Assembly: GCA_910574455.1 (NCBI GenBank)
Contig: CAJSYZ010000005.1
Coordinates: 6,820,001 to 6,884,000, forward strand
Length of the DNA stretch: 64,000 nt
Direction of reading: 5' to 3'
From: Trichaptum fuscoviolaceum
Taxonomy: Eukaryota; Basidiomycota; Agaricomycetes; Hymenochaetales; Trichaptaceae
Position 1 is the stretch's first letter; every line of letters begins with the position of its first letter. This document shows, piece by piece, positions 48,846 through 60,698 of this stretch. A program made the translations under genes and the position numbers. Below the pieces are notes generated by a model. That model did no database searches. It was not told where the DNA came from and saw only the letters and a program-made list of their open reading frames with translations.

Positions 48846-51213
48846 ATGCCAGCGACACGGAAAAAGCACGATCCCTTTCATTTTCCACCAACTATTCGAT
48901 GCACCTTGCCTGGCTGTAGTAGGACGTTCAAGAGTCAATCTGGAAGAGCAAGACATGAATATTCAGCTCATCCGACGTCATTCTTGGCAAGTTCTTCTGC
49001 TTGTGGTCATGAATATGAATCGTCACCTATTCGACCCATACGAGCTCCAAGTCCTCAACTTGAAGCTCTCCTGAGGTCGTCCGAACTTCCATCAGAGGGT
49101 CATCTTGAGAGCGGCTCTGACTCCTACGATTACGATATTTCCATGCTTACACAGGATATCTCGATGCTCAGTATAGGCCGAGACGAGCTGCTTCAAGATT
49201 TGGACAGACCTGATTCTCTGTCCCATTCTGTCACCGGAAGTGACAGTGGCCGTTCTGAAGACTTGGATTCCGACATTGGAGATTATGAGGAGAGCGAGGA
49301 TAACTTGAAGGTGTATCACAGATACTTGAATGGTGCGCGCCAAATCAATTGTTCCCGGTTTACTGTAGCATTTTGACACCAAACATTGTGCAGCCACTCC
49401 ATGCGATGCAGAAGGGAACTTCTTAGAATACGAAGACTCACCCGCTCCGCGAAACGAATCTGCGTCAAATGACTGGTTTCCATATTCGTGCCGAGCAGAT
49501 TTTGAGCTCGCAGATTTTCTCTATCGGGAAGAGCAAATGTCTGCTGGGAACATAACAAAGCTTCTGGGAATCATGAAGGCTTATCAGCTGATTCAGGAGG
49601 CGGAGAATGTAAAATCTTGCGGATGTTCCGAATTGGATGCGACATTGCCTGACGATGACTTGGATCTGGGTTCAACTAGTACGCTACTCGATGGAGATGC
49701 GCAAAAAATGTATAACGCCATTGATGCTACGAAAGTCGGTGATGTGTCTTGGAAATCCTTTAGTAACTTCTACACGGACGATCATAGCCAAAAGGCAACA
49801 AACGAGAACACCGAGTCATGGAAGAGGAAAGAATATGATGTATGGTATCGGGATCCTTTGGAAGTGATCCGGAATTTGGTGGACAATCCGGCGTTGGAAG
49901 GCAAATTCGACTATGTCCCGTTTCGTGAGTATCAGCCGAAAGAGGACTCTGATGACAACAAAGAACGAGTCTTCAGAAACTACATGTCCGGAAATTTTGC
50001 TTGGGAACAGGCTGTAAGTCATGAATCATGCAGCATTCGAAGTTGGAGGAAGTGTACTGATTATCCTTGACTTAGAACAAAATCTACGCCGAAGATAAAG
50101 CAGTTCATGGGTCCATGTTCGTTCCGGTAATTTTAGGGAGTGACAAGACAACAGTTTCCGTTGGAACTGGCAACAACGAATATTATCCGTTATATCTCTC
50201 AATAGGAAATGTATCTAACAAGGCCCGGCGGTCCCAAAAGTTGAATACAGTCCAGCTCGTAGCATTTCTAGCAATACCAAAGAGTGTGTGTCAAAAACTG
50301 AGCTATCCATTTGTGTTCTGATGCTTTGCAGCTGAACGGCAGTACGAAAAGTCGGATGAATTCCGCCGCTTTCGACATCAAGTCTTTCATTCATCTATAT
50401 CGAGAATCTTGAGACCACTGAAGAGCGCAATGTCCATAAACAACGAACAAACCATTTTCCGGTGCCCTGATGGTCACTTGCGTAGGTCGATTCTCGGACT
50501 CGGCTCGTATATAGCCGATTATCCGGAACAGGTGAGTCTATGCGCAATATGCACTGGATGGTGCTGCAAGTAAGTATTGTCCTTTCCACAAATCACATCC
50601 GACTTGAGTTCGAGGAAATGGCTTAATGCGGCTACTATATAGATGTACAGCACCTCACAAGAACCTAGATAATCCGGAATTTGTTACAAATCCTCGAACA
50701 AAAGAGCTGCACGAACGATTGATAGAACAGGTGGATGACAATAGCATAAGTAGAGCCACAATTCGTAAGGAGTATGGGTTCCACCAAGATATCGTCGTAT
50801 GTGTTCCAACTTCAAGTTGTCCATTAGATGCACTTACCGCAACTTGAACTATGTCCCGTAGCCCTTCACCAATGATTTTCCGCGTGCAGATATATGCGAT
50901 CTCATTTCTCCAGACTTACTGCACCAAATCATCAAAGGCGTGTTCAAGGATCATCTTGTCGAGTGGATTTGCCAGAGCATGACCACGACAGAGCTGGATA
51001 TTGTGGATAAAAGGTACTATTCCCTTACAAGTCGTGTGAATACCACTGCTAACTTTCACGTAGAATCAGAGTTGCTGCTCCTTTTCCTGGACTTCGCAGA
51101 TTTCCCGAAGGTCGAGGCTTCAAGCAATGGACAGGTAATGATTCAAAGGCACTTATGAAAGTATGTGGTATTTTCATCATGATCTTGTTTGAGGTGGTGG
51201 TTTGCTGATATCT

Positions 51214-51218
51214 GATGC
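51214..51218. repeat. 5-bp target-site duplication, left copy (GATGC)
   Basis: GATGC directly precedes the left LTR and recurs at 60694-60698 directly after the right LTR. Confidence 0.93.
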
Positions 51219-52036
51219 TGTTACGACCGTCGGGAATTGTAGCGGGAAACAGTTTCGGGAAACTGGAATTCGCGACAAGAACCCGCGTTCGGGAATCTGG
51301 ATTCGCGACTGGGAACGAGCGTGGGAATTCAGGCGGGAAACGCGCGGGATTCTATCCAGGCGCGTCGCGGGATTCTCAAGGCCAGCTAGGACTCTTCACT
51401 GCTTTGAACGTCAAGTAAGCGGATCCCTAAGGAAGCACTCCACAAGTAAGTATTGCGCAACTAACTACACAGGAGAAAAGAGAGAGATCGCACCTAAGGA
51501 AGCACTCCACAAGAGGTCAAAAGTGGGGTGCTCCTTACGATGCCTACAGCTATTTATCTACTTCGTAAAGACTGTATAGTTAATCTACGCTAAGTGTCCT
51601 TGCGCAATGCGCACCTATCTACTACAAACGATACATGCTACGACCGCACTGCTAGGCATGTCTATCCCGTCTCTCCAGATGGCTACGGCCTGTCCGTGGA
51701 CGTCAGCGTCCGGTCCGGGGCCGCGACTAGCCAGACTAGGTATGCCAGACTGTTGCAGGTCGTCACCTTGAGGTACTAACGGATTAATGAGCGTATGTTG
51801 ATAAGTGAATGTACGTGTGCCGTGGCGGGTCGTCGTAAATGAGTGTGTGTATGCGTGCATGGTTGCCGGGACGGTGGTGCGGGATAAGTCACGTGAGCAT
51901 GGGATCGTGCGATTCGGGAATGAGGTTTCGCGCGGGGAATCCAATGGCGGGATTCTCCCCGCGGGTTTGTCTGCTCATGTCGGGATCCTTGGCGGGAAAG
52001 TGCGGGAAATGAGAAAAGGAGCCCGGGATCTCGACA
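51219..52036 (-). repeat. LTR of the gypsy element (3' LTR in element orientation)
   Basis: 818 bp, begins TGTTACGACC and ends GATCTCGACA on the plus strand. It matches 59875-60693 essentially base for base except for one missing C near 51360. Confidence 0.95.
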
Positions 52037-52051
52037 TTACCCCCCTCCAAA
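52037..52051 (-). other. polypurine tract
   Basis: Read on the minus strand the sequence TTGGAGGGGGGTAA lies immediately 5' of the 3' LTR, the expected place of the plus-strand primer of reverse transcription. Confidence 0.8.
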
Positions 52052-52090
52052 GGCGCAACTCCGGGGCGCCAAGCTTGAATCTTGCTCAGG

Positions 52091-53372
52091 TCACAGAGCT
52101 CGATAGCGTTGACTTCTCGAGGGGCGTCCGGGTGTTTTTCGATAGAAACTGCGAATTTTAGCCTTTGCATTACCCATATCCTTTGCGGGAATCCATGTAT
52201 CTTCCGCGCTCGAATATCCCTTCCATCGTACCAAATATTCAAATCTCCGTCTAAACCGTCTAGCATCCAGAACCTCTTCCACCTCGTACTCCAGATCTCC
52301 TTCTACTTCGACTGGGGGCGGCGGGGGTTGCGTTCGACCGGGAATGTCGTCTTCGTGGTATGGCGAGAGCAGCGATACGTGAAATACGGGATGAATCTTC
52401 AGCGACGCGGGGAGTTCGAGTTCGTAGGTGAGGTCACTTAGCTTTGCCTTCACTTTATACGGCCCTAGTCGTTTCGGTAATAATTTGCGCGCTCCTGGTC
52501 GCCGAACGTTCGTCGCCTCAAGCCATACTTTATCCCCGACTGCGTACTGCGGGGCCTCGTTCCTGGCCTGATCGTAGTGCTGCTTCATGCGCTCTGCCGC
52601 AACCTCCAAAGCCGCTCTTGCCTCTTCCTGTGCCTGCTGAAGCTCCTGTAGTCGTGCGTCCGCGGCGGGGACCGTGGACAGGCCGTCGCTCGGGGCAATC
52701 GTGAATTCGGGATTGTAGCCGTAGACAAGCGCGAACGGGGATTGTCGTGTTGCCGCGTGCGCTTTCGTGTTGTGCGCGAATTCTGCCATTGGGAGTAATC
52801 CGGCCCAGTTTTCTTGTCGTGTATCTATGAAAGCCCGTAAATATTGTTCCAGCTCTTGGTTTACCCTTTCGGTTTGCCCATCCGTCTGCGGGTGATACGC
52901 AGTCGACGTGGTACCCTTGATACCGAGTCGGGAAAAAAGGGCTTTCATGAACTGCGCGACAAACTGTGGTCCTCGGTCGGATATGATCTGGCGGGTTCCG
53001 TGCAGCTTCCAGACGTGCTGCAGGAATAGTTCCGCAGTTTCCGGTGCATCAATGTCAGACGTGGTCGGGATAAAATGCGCTTGCTTGGTGAGACGGTCGA
53101 CCACCACGAAAATTGCGTCGTAATCCTCAGATCGGGGGAGCTGGGTGATGAAATCGCACGAAATCGCCTGCCAGGGGCCCTGCGGGATTTCGTTCGGTTG
53201 CAGGAGTCCTACCGGGCGTTGGGATCGGTTCTTCGTGCGTGCGCAGGTATCGCATCCCGAAACGTATCGTTCTACGAAGTTAGACATCCCGGGCCACCAG
53301 TAGTTGCGGCTTACCATCTCAAACGTTTTCCAACGTCCAGGATGTCCGGCAGGGAGACTGTTGTGGTAAGTC
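52091..53372 (-). pseudogene. pol: gypsy pol, integrase part with chromodomain
   Basis: Minus-strand frame cut off from the rest of pol by the foldback insertion; sequence between the target duplication and 53317 already reads in frame (SLPAGHPGRWKTFEMVSRNY). It contains the integrase zinc-binding end (CDTC), the core catalytic block (SCDFITQLPRSEDYD for the first Asp, ISDRGPQF for the second, with the Glu about 36 residues later), and the C-terminal GPYKV-type segment. A chromodomain at the end (EYEVEEVLDARRF, YLVRWKGYSSAEDTW) should bind methylated histone tails and steer integration to heterochromatin. The stop is at 52091, only 40 nt before the polypurine tract. Without the N-terminal join it cannot be made as part of Gag-Pol. 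Confidence 0.9.
53363..53372. repeat. 10-bp target-site duplication of the foldback element, left copy
   Basis: GTGGTAAGTC at 53363-53372 recurs at 56132-56141 on the other side of the foldback element. Removing one copy plus the element restores continuity of the integrase frame, which confirms the borders. Confidence 0.9.
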
Positions 53373-56131
53373 CAGTCCTACCAGCAAATGAAATGCTTCA
53401 CATGCAGCATTTGCTGATAGAGTCTGATGTATGAGATTCAGCCTTGCTGTGCATATTTAGATGACGGTTTTTGCATAATGCTCAGCCATTACAGCAGTCA
53501 TATACATGAGAGTGTAGATACAGCCAGTATATTCTATTTAGTGGGTATTTAAATGTATTTAATGGATAGACATATATTTAATTTGTATATCCACCGCTTT
53601 TTTGAGCTAATTATAACACTCAGGCACTGCTGATTGACAGCATGCTGTAATAGATTAGAATTTAATAATTTCCATCCATTTTGGGATTTGAGGCACACCA
53701 GGGTCCAGGACCCTGAGGTCCAGGTCACTTGGTGCCTGCTGCCGCTTTGGGGTTGTGGGAATAAATTCAAATTAGCCTTTGCAGGCCCTACAGGCCTTTA
53801 AAAATAGCGCAAAAATAGCGAAAAAATCAGAAAAATAATCCTGGGCACTGCCGCTTCGCCCTAGCGTGGGAACTACGCTTCTGGACAACCATATTAGGGT
53901 ACCATTATGTTCTGGGCCCCACTGGGCCCTTCCTAAAGCGGTAAAAATCATCATAAAATAGATAATTATATTCATTTGCACCTGCATATATGCAGGCTTC
54001 CCCTGAGCTTACCAGCAGCAGATAAAATATGCTAAAATCGGATTATATTAGTAGAAGCATACTTAAGATGAATTGGATAGCTATATATGGTAATACTAGC
54101 TGGGAACATGTATAGAACAGCAAATCATGTTCTATTTATAATGCTATTCAAATGGGGCTTATTTCACCATATTGGGGTACCTCCGGAATGCAAATTTTGA
54201 TGGGAATCCAATGGAACGTACTAGAAGAGCTGAAACGGGCTTTTACGGCGCCAAAATATGCATTTCACGTATTATTACAGAATATTCTTTTATTTAAATG
54301 TTAATTTTATCACAGCACTTCTACTGCATGTAATGACACGTATAAATAGCCAAACTGGTACGAAATGACAAGGAGAACAATAATATGAGCTTAGAATAGC
54401 TGCACGGGTGCTATATGGACCTGTATAACACTAACTCGTTTTGGAGTGCAAGCAATTATTGTTTCTCTATCATATGCATATACACAAAGTGTGTACATGT
54501 GCTAGTAGATTCAAATAACTCTTTACATATTTCTTTCACGTTGTATGAAGTTTCACAGTAATCGGAGCTCATCCTGAATTGCTATAAGGCATGCAATTTT
54601 CGAGAAGAATGGTTAATTTTAATTTATTGGGAGGGTTATAGGTCAGGCACATAGTGCCAAACATTCATTATAAGTATCCTTAACATAATACAAAAGCATG
54701 CTTGGGATGACATTGGAATGCAGAAGTTATATCCAACATTGTAGGATGAAATGCTATGTGTAATATCAAAATGTACATGTTATGTCAGAAACACATATAA
54801 CTTACAGATTCCATCTGTACCCCAAACATGCTTTTGTATTATGTTAAGGATACTTATAATGAATGTTTGGCACTATGTGCCTGACCTATAACCCTCCCAA
54901 TAAATTAAAATTAACCATTCTTCTCGAAAATTGCATGCCTTATAGCAATTCAGGATGAGCTCCGATTACTGTGAAACTTCATACAACGTGAAAGAAATAT
55001 GTAAAGAGTTATTTGAATCTACTAGCACATGTACACACTTTGTGTATATGCATATGATAGAGAAACAATAATTGCTTGCACTCCAAAACGAGTTAGTGTT
55101 ATACAGGTCCATATAGCACCCGTGCAGCTATTCTAAGCTCATATTATTGTTCTCCTTGTCATTTCGTACCAGTTTGGCTATTTATACGTGTCATTACATG
55201 AAGTAGAAGTGCTGTGATAAAATTAACATTTAAATAAAAGAATATTCTGTAATAATACGTGAAATGCATATTTTGGCGCCGTAAAAGCCCGTTTCAGCTC
55301 TTCTAGTACGTTCCATTGGATTCCCATCAAAATTTGCATTCCGGAGGTACCCCAATATGGTGAAATAAGCCCCATTTGAATAGCATTATAAATAGAACAT
55401 GTTTTGCTGTTCTATACATGTTCCCAGCTAGTATTACCATATATAGCTATCCAATTCATCTTAAGTATGCTTCTACTAATATAATCCGATTTTAGCATAT
55501 TTTATCTGCTGCTGGTAAGCTCAGGGGAAGCCTGCATATATGCAGGTGCAAATGAATATAATTATCTATTTTATGATGATTTTTACCGCTTTAGGAAGGG
55601 CCCAGTGGGGCCCAGAACATAATGGTACCCTAATATGGTCGTCCAGAAGCGTAGTTCCCACGCTAGGGCGAAGCGGCAGTGCCCAGGATTATTTTTCTGA
55701 TTTTTTCGCTATTTTTGCGCTATTTTTAAAGGCCTGTAGGGCCTGCAAAGGCTAATTTGAATTTATTCCCACAACCCCAAAGCGGCAGCAGGCACCAAGT
55801 GACCTGGACCTCAGGGTCCTGGACCCTGGTGTGCCTCAAATCCCAAAATGGATGGAAATTATTAAATTCTAATCTATTACAGCATGCTGTCAATCAGCAG
55901 TGCCTGAGTGTTATAATTAGCTCAAAAAAGCGGTGGGTATACAAAGACATTAAATTATTAGATTTGCACATTAAATATACAGTATGTACCCTAGTTAAGG
56001 ATGAATTTTGCTCAGCCATTTGCTGTAATCTCATGCATGAGAATGCTAGCAATGGCTAAGCAAAATGCAAAAACTGACATCCTGTTATGCACAGCAAGGC
56101 TGTATCTCATGTATGCAGTCTGCTGGTAGCA
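53373..56131. mobile_element. foldback (long-TIR) DNA transposon, non-autonomous, possibly Mutator-like
   Basis: 2,759 bp that are almost entirely one giant inverted repeat: arm 53373 to about 54741 pairs with arm about 54789 to 56131 around a loop of about 50 nt centred on 54765. The inner 1.1 kb of each arm (about 53582-54706 and 54819-55937) is nearly identical. The outer 200 nt are diverged but still related (CTACCAGCA at both tips, CAGCCTTGCTGTGCATA in both). No transposase is present; a 71-codon frame is simply mirrored in the two arms. A 10-bp target duplication and long TIRs fit Mutator-like elements best, but Zisupton/KDZ-type elements make similar duplications. Confidence 0.9.
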
Positions 56132-56141
56132 GTGGTAAGTC
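56132..56141. repeat. 10-bp target-site duplication of the foldback element, right copy
   Basis: Second copy of GTGGTAAGTC, directly right of the element. Confidence 0.9.
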
Positions 56142-58577
56142 TTCACCACATCCCGGCGAATGGTCTCGTCTTTCGGGACGTAAACCTTACCCTGGTACAG
56201 GATGAGGCCTTCCTCGGTGCTCCAGTCCTCAAGTTCCTTGGTCAGGACTCGAGGCGCCTTGGACTTGACCAACTCGATTGCGTCCACCAGTTCGTCTTCA
56301 TACTGATCTGACTTACGAATGCGTCGTAGGAGGGCCTGATCCCCGTGTACCTGTGTCATTCCCCGACGAATTGCTTTTAGTCGAAACATTTCGGGGGTCA
56401 AGAGGGTCCGTCCCGTGTTGTCTTCGCCTTCGGGTTGAAGATCGACGCGTCGTGACATGGCGTCGGGTTTGCCCCCGAGTCGCCCTGGGCGATGGCGAAT
56501 CGTAAAGTCGAAGCGAGTGAGGAACAGACTCCACCGGGCTTGGCGTCGCGTCAGCGTTCGGGATTCAGAGAAATATAGCAGATTCTTGTGGTCAGACACG
56601 ATATCGAGTTTATGACTCGCACCTTCGAGATAATGTCGCCACTCGTCAAGAGCTCTAATAATCGCGAGTAGCTCCTTGTCATAAATCTCGTAGTTGCGTT
56701 CCGCATCGTTGAGGGATTTCGAGAAAAAGGCGACTGGATGTATCAGCCCGTCGTCGCCTTCCTGGGACAAGACCGCGCCGGTCGCGAAATCAGAGGCGTC
56801 GCATTCCACGATGAATTGTCGCGACATGTCTGGCATCATCAGGACGGGGGCGGTCGTGAACATGCGCTTGAGATAGTCGAAAGCGAACTGCTGGTTTTCT
56901 GTCCAGGCCCAGCGAACGTCCTTCTTCAGCAGCGTCGTGAGTGGTTTGACGATGTGCGAGAAATCCCGAATGAAGCGTCGATAGAAATTCGCGAACCCGA
57001 GGAAGGCTTGAATGTCTTTCACCTTTTTCGGGGTAGGCCAGTCGAGGACCGCCTGTACCTTGGCGGGATCCATTGCCACCTTTCCCTGCGAAATAATCAT
57101 CCCGAGATACTCGACGGAAGTCTGTTTGAATTTGCACTTTTCGGGTTTGCAGAACAAGTCGTTTTCGCGTAGCCGTTTAAGGACTTCCCGTACGTGTTCA
57201 TCGTGCTGCGATTCATCTTCGGAAAAGATTAGCAAGTCGTCAAGATAGATGATCACGTATACTCCAATGAGGTCTTTGAAGATATCGTTCATCATGTGCT
57301 GGAAGGTCGCTGGGGCATTCGTGAGCCCGAATGTCATCACCGTTGGTTCGAAATGTCCTGCCTGAGTCCGAAATGCAGCCTTCCACTCGTCGCCTTGCTT
57401 CAGTCGCACATTGTGGTAGCCCCATCGTAAATCTAGAGTCGTGAAAACCTTCGCCTTTTGCAGCGCGTCTACGAGTTCCATCGTGAGGGGAAGCGGGTAT
57501 CGATTCTTGACCGTGATGTCGTTTAGTCGTCGGTAATCGACTACCATGCGCAAGGTTCCATCCTTTTTCTTGATAAAGAAGACGGGAGCCGCTGCAGGGG
57601 ATTTCGAAGGTCGTATGTATCCCTTGCGCAGGTTTTCGTCAACGAATTCGCGAAGGGCATCGCGTTCGGCTGGGGCCAAGGGATAGATTTTGCTGTACGG
57701 GGGAACCTTCCCGGGTTCTAAATCTATGGCGTGGTCATACGGCTTGCGTAGTGGAAGCCTTTCGGATTCAACTTTCGAGAAAACGTCGGCAAACTCACGG
57801 AATTCGGGGGGAACTAGTTCTTCGAAGGTTTTCTCGCCTTCCTTCACCGCAGACTTCTCAGCGATGGCCTGGGAGTGGGTGTACGAGGCGGCAATTTTGT
57901 ACGCGAAATGGTCGTCCGTCGTGACGAAGTAGGATTCGGCGTCGTGGTACTGGTCCCAATATTTTTCTGAGTACCGAAATCCCGGTGGGACAGCTTCCCA
58001 TTCGGCCTGGGTCCTGTCGGGCCCCCAGGGGGTCTCGACTTCTTCTGCTATGGCGAGGCGGGGAAGCGGGACCAGGCGTTGCTGGTTGTCACACTGGGGC
58101 GGGCAGCGGTTGAGATCGACCACATCGTTGGTCCAGTCAATGGTTGGGTTATGGTGCCGCAACCAGTCGATCCCCATGATAATATCGTCGTCGCCAATAT
58201 CCGCGACGGCCATGGTCAACTGTTCTAAGTGTCCCTTCATCTCGACGTTGAGGACTACTTCCTTGGTGATGCGTCCAATCGCGTTCGGGGAATTGTCTGC
58301 GTTTCGCAAAAAGTATCGGGATTACCAAGTCCCGGGTCTGGAGTCCGTGTCGCGAAACGTAGCGGGAATTTATGAAAGTTCCCGACGCACCGCTGTCTAA
58401 CATTACTGTGGCTAAGGCATCCGTCTTTCCGTCGCTAACCTGTACCGGGAACTTCAAATGTCGTCGAAGACGACGGTCTATTGTAGAGATGGTTAAATAC
58501 AAGGGACCATTATTAAGAGAGTTCTTCGGCCACAAGGGCGGTTGGGTCGTATAGGGCGCGACTGAGCAATACGACCC
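56142..58577 (-). pseudogene. pol: gypsy pol, protease - reverse transcriptase - RNase H part
   Basis: On the minus strand the first piece, in the frame that also overlaps the end of gag, contains the aspartic protease motif LDSGASGTFI. The frame then changes by one base in a run of T near 58318-58322, and the rest (from 58309) carries the second protease block (IIMGIDWLRHHNP), reverse transcriptase with FFIKKKDGTLRMVVDYR, LDLRWGYHNV, TFGLTNAPATFQ and the catalytic IIYLDDLLIFS (YLDD), and RNase H with ECDASDFATGAVLSQ. The tether region ends at GVIYH-like KTYH, exactly where the foldback element enters. The catalytic residues are present, but the one-base change and the insertion break the polyprotein. 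Confidence 0.93.
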
Positions 58578-59785
58578 TACTGAAAATCCGCTGGGGGCGG
58601 GGCTTCGGGATTGTGAACGTTCTTGGCGGCGGGCGTCATGGCGGCGAATGCGTTCTGTAGCACGGACTGCTGCACATTCTGGACGTACTGTTCCGCCATA
58701 CGTTTGAGCGTTTCTTCGAACGACTGGAGCGCGGGGGGCGATGGGCTCGACGGGGACGTGGATTTCGTCGCCTTTAGGTTTCGGGATGGCGGTCGCGTTG
58801 GGCAATCGCTCACCAAATGGTCTTTCTCTCCGCAGTAGTAGCATAGTCCCTTACTCCTGCGCTCCCGGCGCACCCTGTCAATCTCCATTGCGTTGGGATC
58901 CTTCGTCGAGCTTGCGCCCGCAGTCGGGATCGTACGCGGAGCTGAACTAGTGGTGCCAGGATTGCTTCGGGGCGTAGCCGCTGGCTTTGATACTGGTCCA
59001 TAGGCGTGTGCGAGCCTTAGCTTCTTGTCCGTCTCGGAAACCCAGTTGACGTAGGCATCGAATTTCATATCCTTCGCCTCTGTGCTGGCGATGTGCTGGC
59101 GAACCTGGTCTCTGAGTCCCTTCCGGAACATGTCGAGGTAGATGACATCCGTCGTTGCGTCCTTGGGCCACCCGGTGAGGGCTTGGAGGGCACGGAATTG
59201 CGACGCAAACTCGGCGACCGTTCCTGTCTGGCGTAGGCGCATCAGCTTGTCGGCTGCGGCTTTGTCTGCATCGATTTCCCCGTAAGAGGCGCGAAGGGCG
59301 GCGAACAGGGCCTCCAGGCTGGCGGCTTCTGGCGGTGTCGGGATGTCCTGGAGTCGATCTAGAATGGGTCGTGCCCAGTCTTGCGCCGGCCCCCGCAATA
59401 GCATTAGAGCAAATGCGACCTTGCGGGTTTCGTCTAGTCCCGGATGTTGTCCGAACAGGTAGAGCTTAATCTGGTGAATCCAGTTCTCCAGCTTGGCTCG
59501 TTCGCCTTCAAAGGTGTCGGGAAGCTTCATCTTGAGCCCGGCTCCGCCCCCAGACGGGGAGGCGGGCTGACTCGCGATTTGGGCTTCTAACGCCCGGTTG
59601 GCGTGCTTGAGCTGGGCGACTGTGTTCTGGACCTGATTGTGTTCGTTGACTAGCTTGGAGTAGCGCTTTTCGAGGGTGTCGAGGCGATCAAGGATAGGCT
59701 GGAGTTTGTCTTCCTCCATCGAGGAGCTAGGGGACGGGAAAGCGAAGGTGTCTGCGAGTCCTCCCCATTCCTGGTGGGACGACAT
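58577..59785 (-). CDS. gag: gypsy Gag, 402 aa, with CCHC zinc knuckle
   Basis: Uninterrupted minus-strand frame starting MSSHQEWGGL. A short coiled coil near residues 25-70 (LDTLEKRYSKLVNEHNQVQN) precedes the capsid-like retrotransposon Gag domain (FEGERAKLENWIHQIKLYL, DWARPILDRL, FRALQALTGWPKDA). A Ser/Thr/Pro linker follows, then the zinc knuckle CYYCGEKDHLVSDC (C-x2-C-x4-H-x4-C) near residue 320, for RNA packaging, and a Pro-rich tail. The stop at 58577 precedes pol, which lies in a different frame and overlaps it. It is the only intact gene of the element. Confidence 0.94.
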   Translation of the reverse strand: MSSHQEWGGLADTFAFPSPSSSMEEDKLQPILDRLDTLEKRYSKLVNEHNQVQNTVAQLKHANRALEAQIASQPASPSGGGAGLKMKLPDTFEGERAKLENWIHQIKLYLFGQHPGLDETRKVAFALMLLRGPAQDWARPILDRLQDIPTPPEAASLEALFAALRASYGEIDADKAAADKLMRLRQTGTVAEFASQFRALQALTGWPKDATTDVIYLDMFRKGLRDQVRQHIASTEAKDMKFDAYVNWVSETDKKLRLAHAYGPVSKPAATPRSNPGTTSSAPRTIPTAGASSTKDPNAMEIDRVRRERRSKGLCYYCGEKDHLVSDCPTRPPSRNLKATKSTSPSSPSPPALQSFEETLKRMAEQYVQNVQQSVLQNAFAAMTPAAKNVHNPEAPPPADFQ

Positions 59786-59874
59786 CGCGGGTCGGCGGTA
59801 CGGGTGCGGGGGTAGAAGTAAAGAGCGTGAGGGTGTCGAGTCCGAGCGGCGGTGAGCCAGGACTTTTGACCTAA

Positions 59875-60693
59875 TGTTACGACCGTCGGGAATTGTAGCG
59901 GGAAACAGTTTCGGGAAACTGGAATTCGCGACAAGAACCCGCGTTCGGGAATCTGGATTCGCGACTGGGAACGAGCGTGGGAATTCAGGCGGGAAACGCG
60001 CGGGATTCTATCCAGGCCGCGTCGCGGGATTCTCAAGGCCAGCTAGGACTCTTCACTGCTTTGAACGTCAAGTAAGCGGATCCCTAAGGAAGCACTCCAC
60101 AAGTAAGTATTGCGCAACTAACTACACAGGAGAAAAGAGAGAGATCGCACCTAAGGAAGCACTCCACAAGAGGTCAAAAGTGGGGTGCTCCTTACGATGC
60201 CTACAGCTATTTATCTACTTCGTAAAGACTGTATAGTTAATCTACGCTAAGTGTCCTTGCGCAATGCGCACCTATCTACTACAAACGATACATGCTACGA
60301 CCGCACTGCTAGGCATGTCTATCCCGTCTCTCCAGATGGCTACGGCCTGTCCGTGGACGTCAGCGTCCGGTCCGGGGCCGCGACTAGCCAGACTAGGTAT
60401 GCCAGACTGTTGCAGGTCGTCACCTTGAGGTACTAACGGATTAATGAGCGTATGTTGATAAGTGAATGTACGTGTGCCGTGGCGGGTCGTCGTAAATGAG
60501 TGTGTGTATGCGTGCATGGTTGCCGGGACGGTGGTGCGGGATAAGTCACGTGAGCATGGGATCGTGCGATTCGGGAATGAGGTTTCGCGCGGGGAATCCA
60601 ATGGCGGGATTCTCCCCGCGGGTTTGTCTGCTCATGTCGGGATCCTTGGCGGGAAAGTGCGGGAAATGAGAAAAGGAGCCCGGGATCTCGACA
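59875..60693 (-). repeat. LTR of the gypsy element (5' LTR in element orientation)
   Basis: 819 bp, TG...CA on the plus strand, one C longer than the other LTR. It carries the promoter for the minus-strand transcript by position; no clear tRNA primer-binding site was recognised in the bases that follow it towards gag. Confidence 0.95.
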
Positions 60694-60698
60694 GATGC
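60694..60698. repeat. 5-bp target-site duplication, right copy (GATGC)
   Basis: Second copy of the duplication made on insertion of the retrotransposon. Confidence 0.93.

Larger units (their letters stand above)
51219..60693 (-). mobile_element. Ty3/gypsy LTR retrotransposon with chromodomain integrase, minus orientation
   Basis: Two LTRs of 818 and 819 bp, each starting TG and ending CA on the plus strand, are flanked by the 5-bp duplication GATGC. Internal order on the minus strand is gag, protease, reverse transcriptase, RNase H, integrase with a C-terminal chromodomain: the chromovirus layout of Ty3/gypsy elements. A purine-rich tract sits just before the 3' LTR. I saw only one base difference between the LTRs, an extra C at about 60018, so the insertion looks young. 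A 2.76-kb foldback element is nested in the integrase region (53373-56131), and pol also has a one-base frame change. The element is therefore not autonomous in this copy. Confidence 0.95.

Noticed and set aside
51615..51944. 109-codon frame in the left LTR, repeated identically at 60272-60601
   Set aside because: Identity only reflects the two LTRs being copies; the frame has no motif and LTRs of this class do not code for protein.
53772..55755. 71-codon frame present in both arms of the foldback element
   Set aside because: Mirrored because the arms are inverted copies; low-complexity end, no motif, no promoter or splice support.
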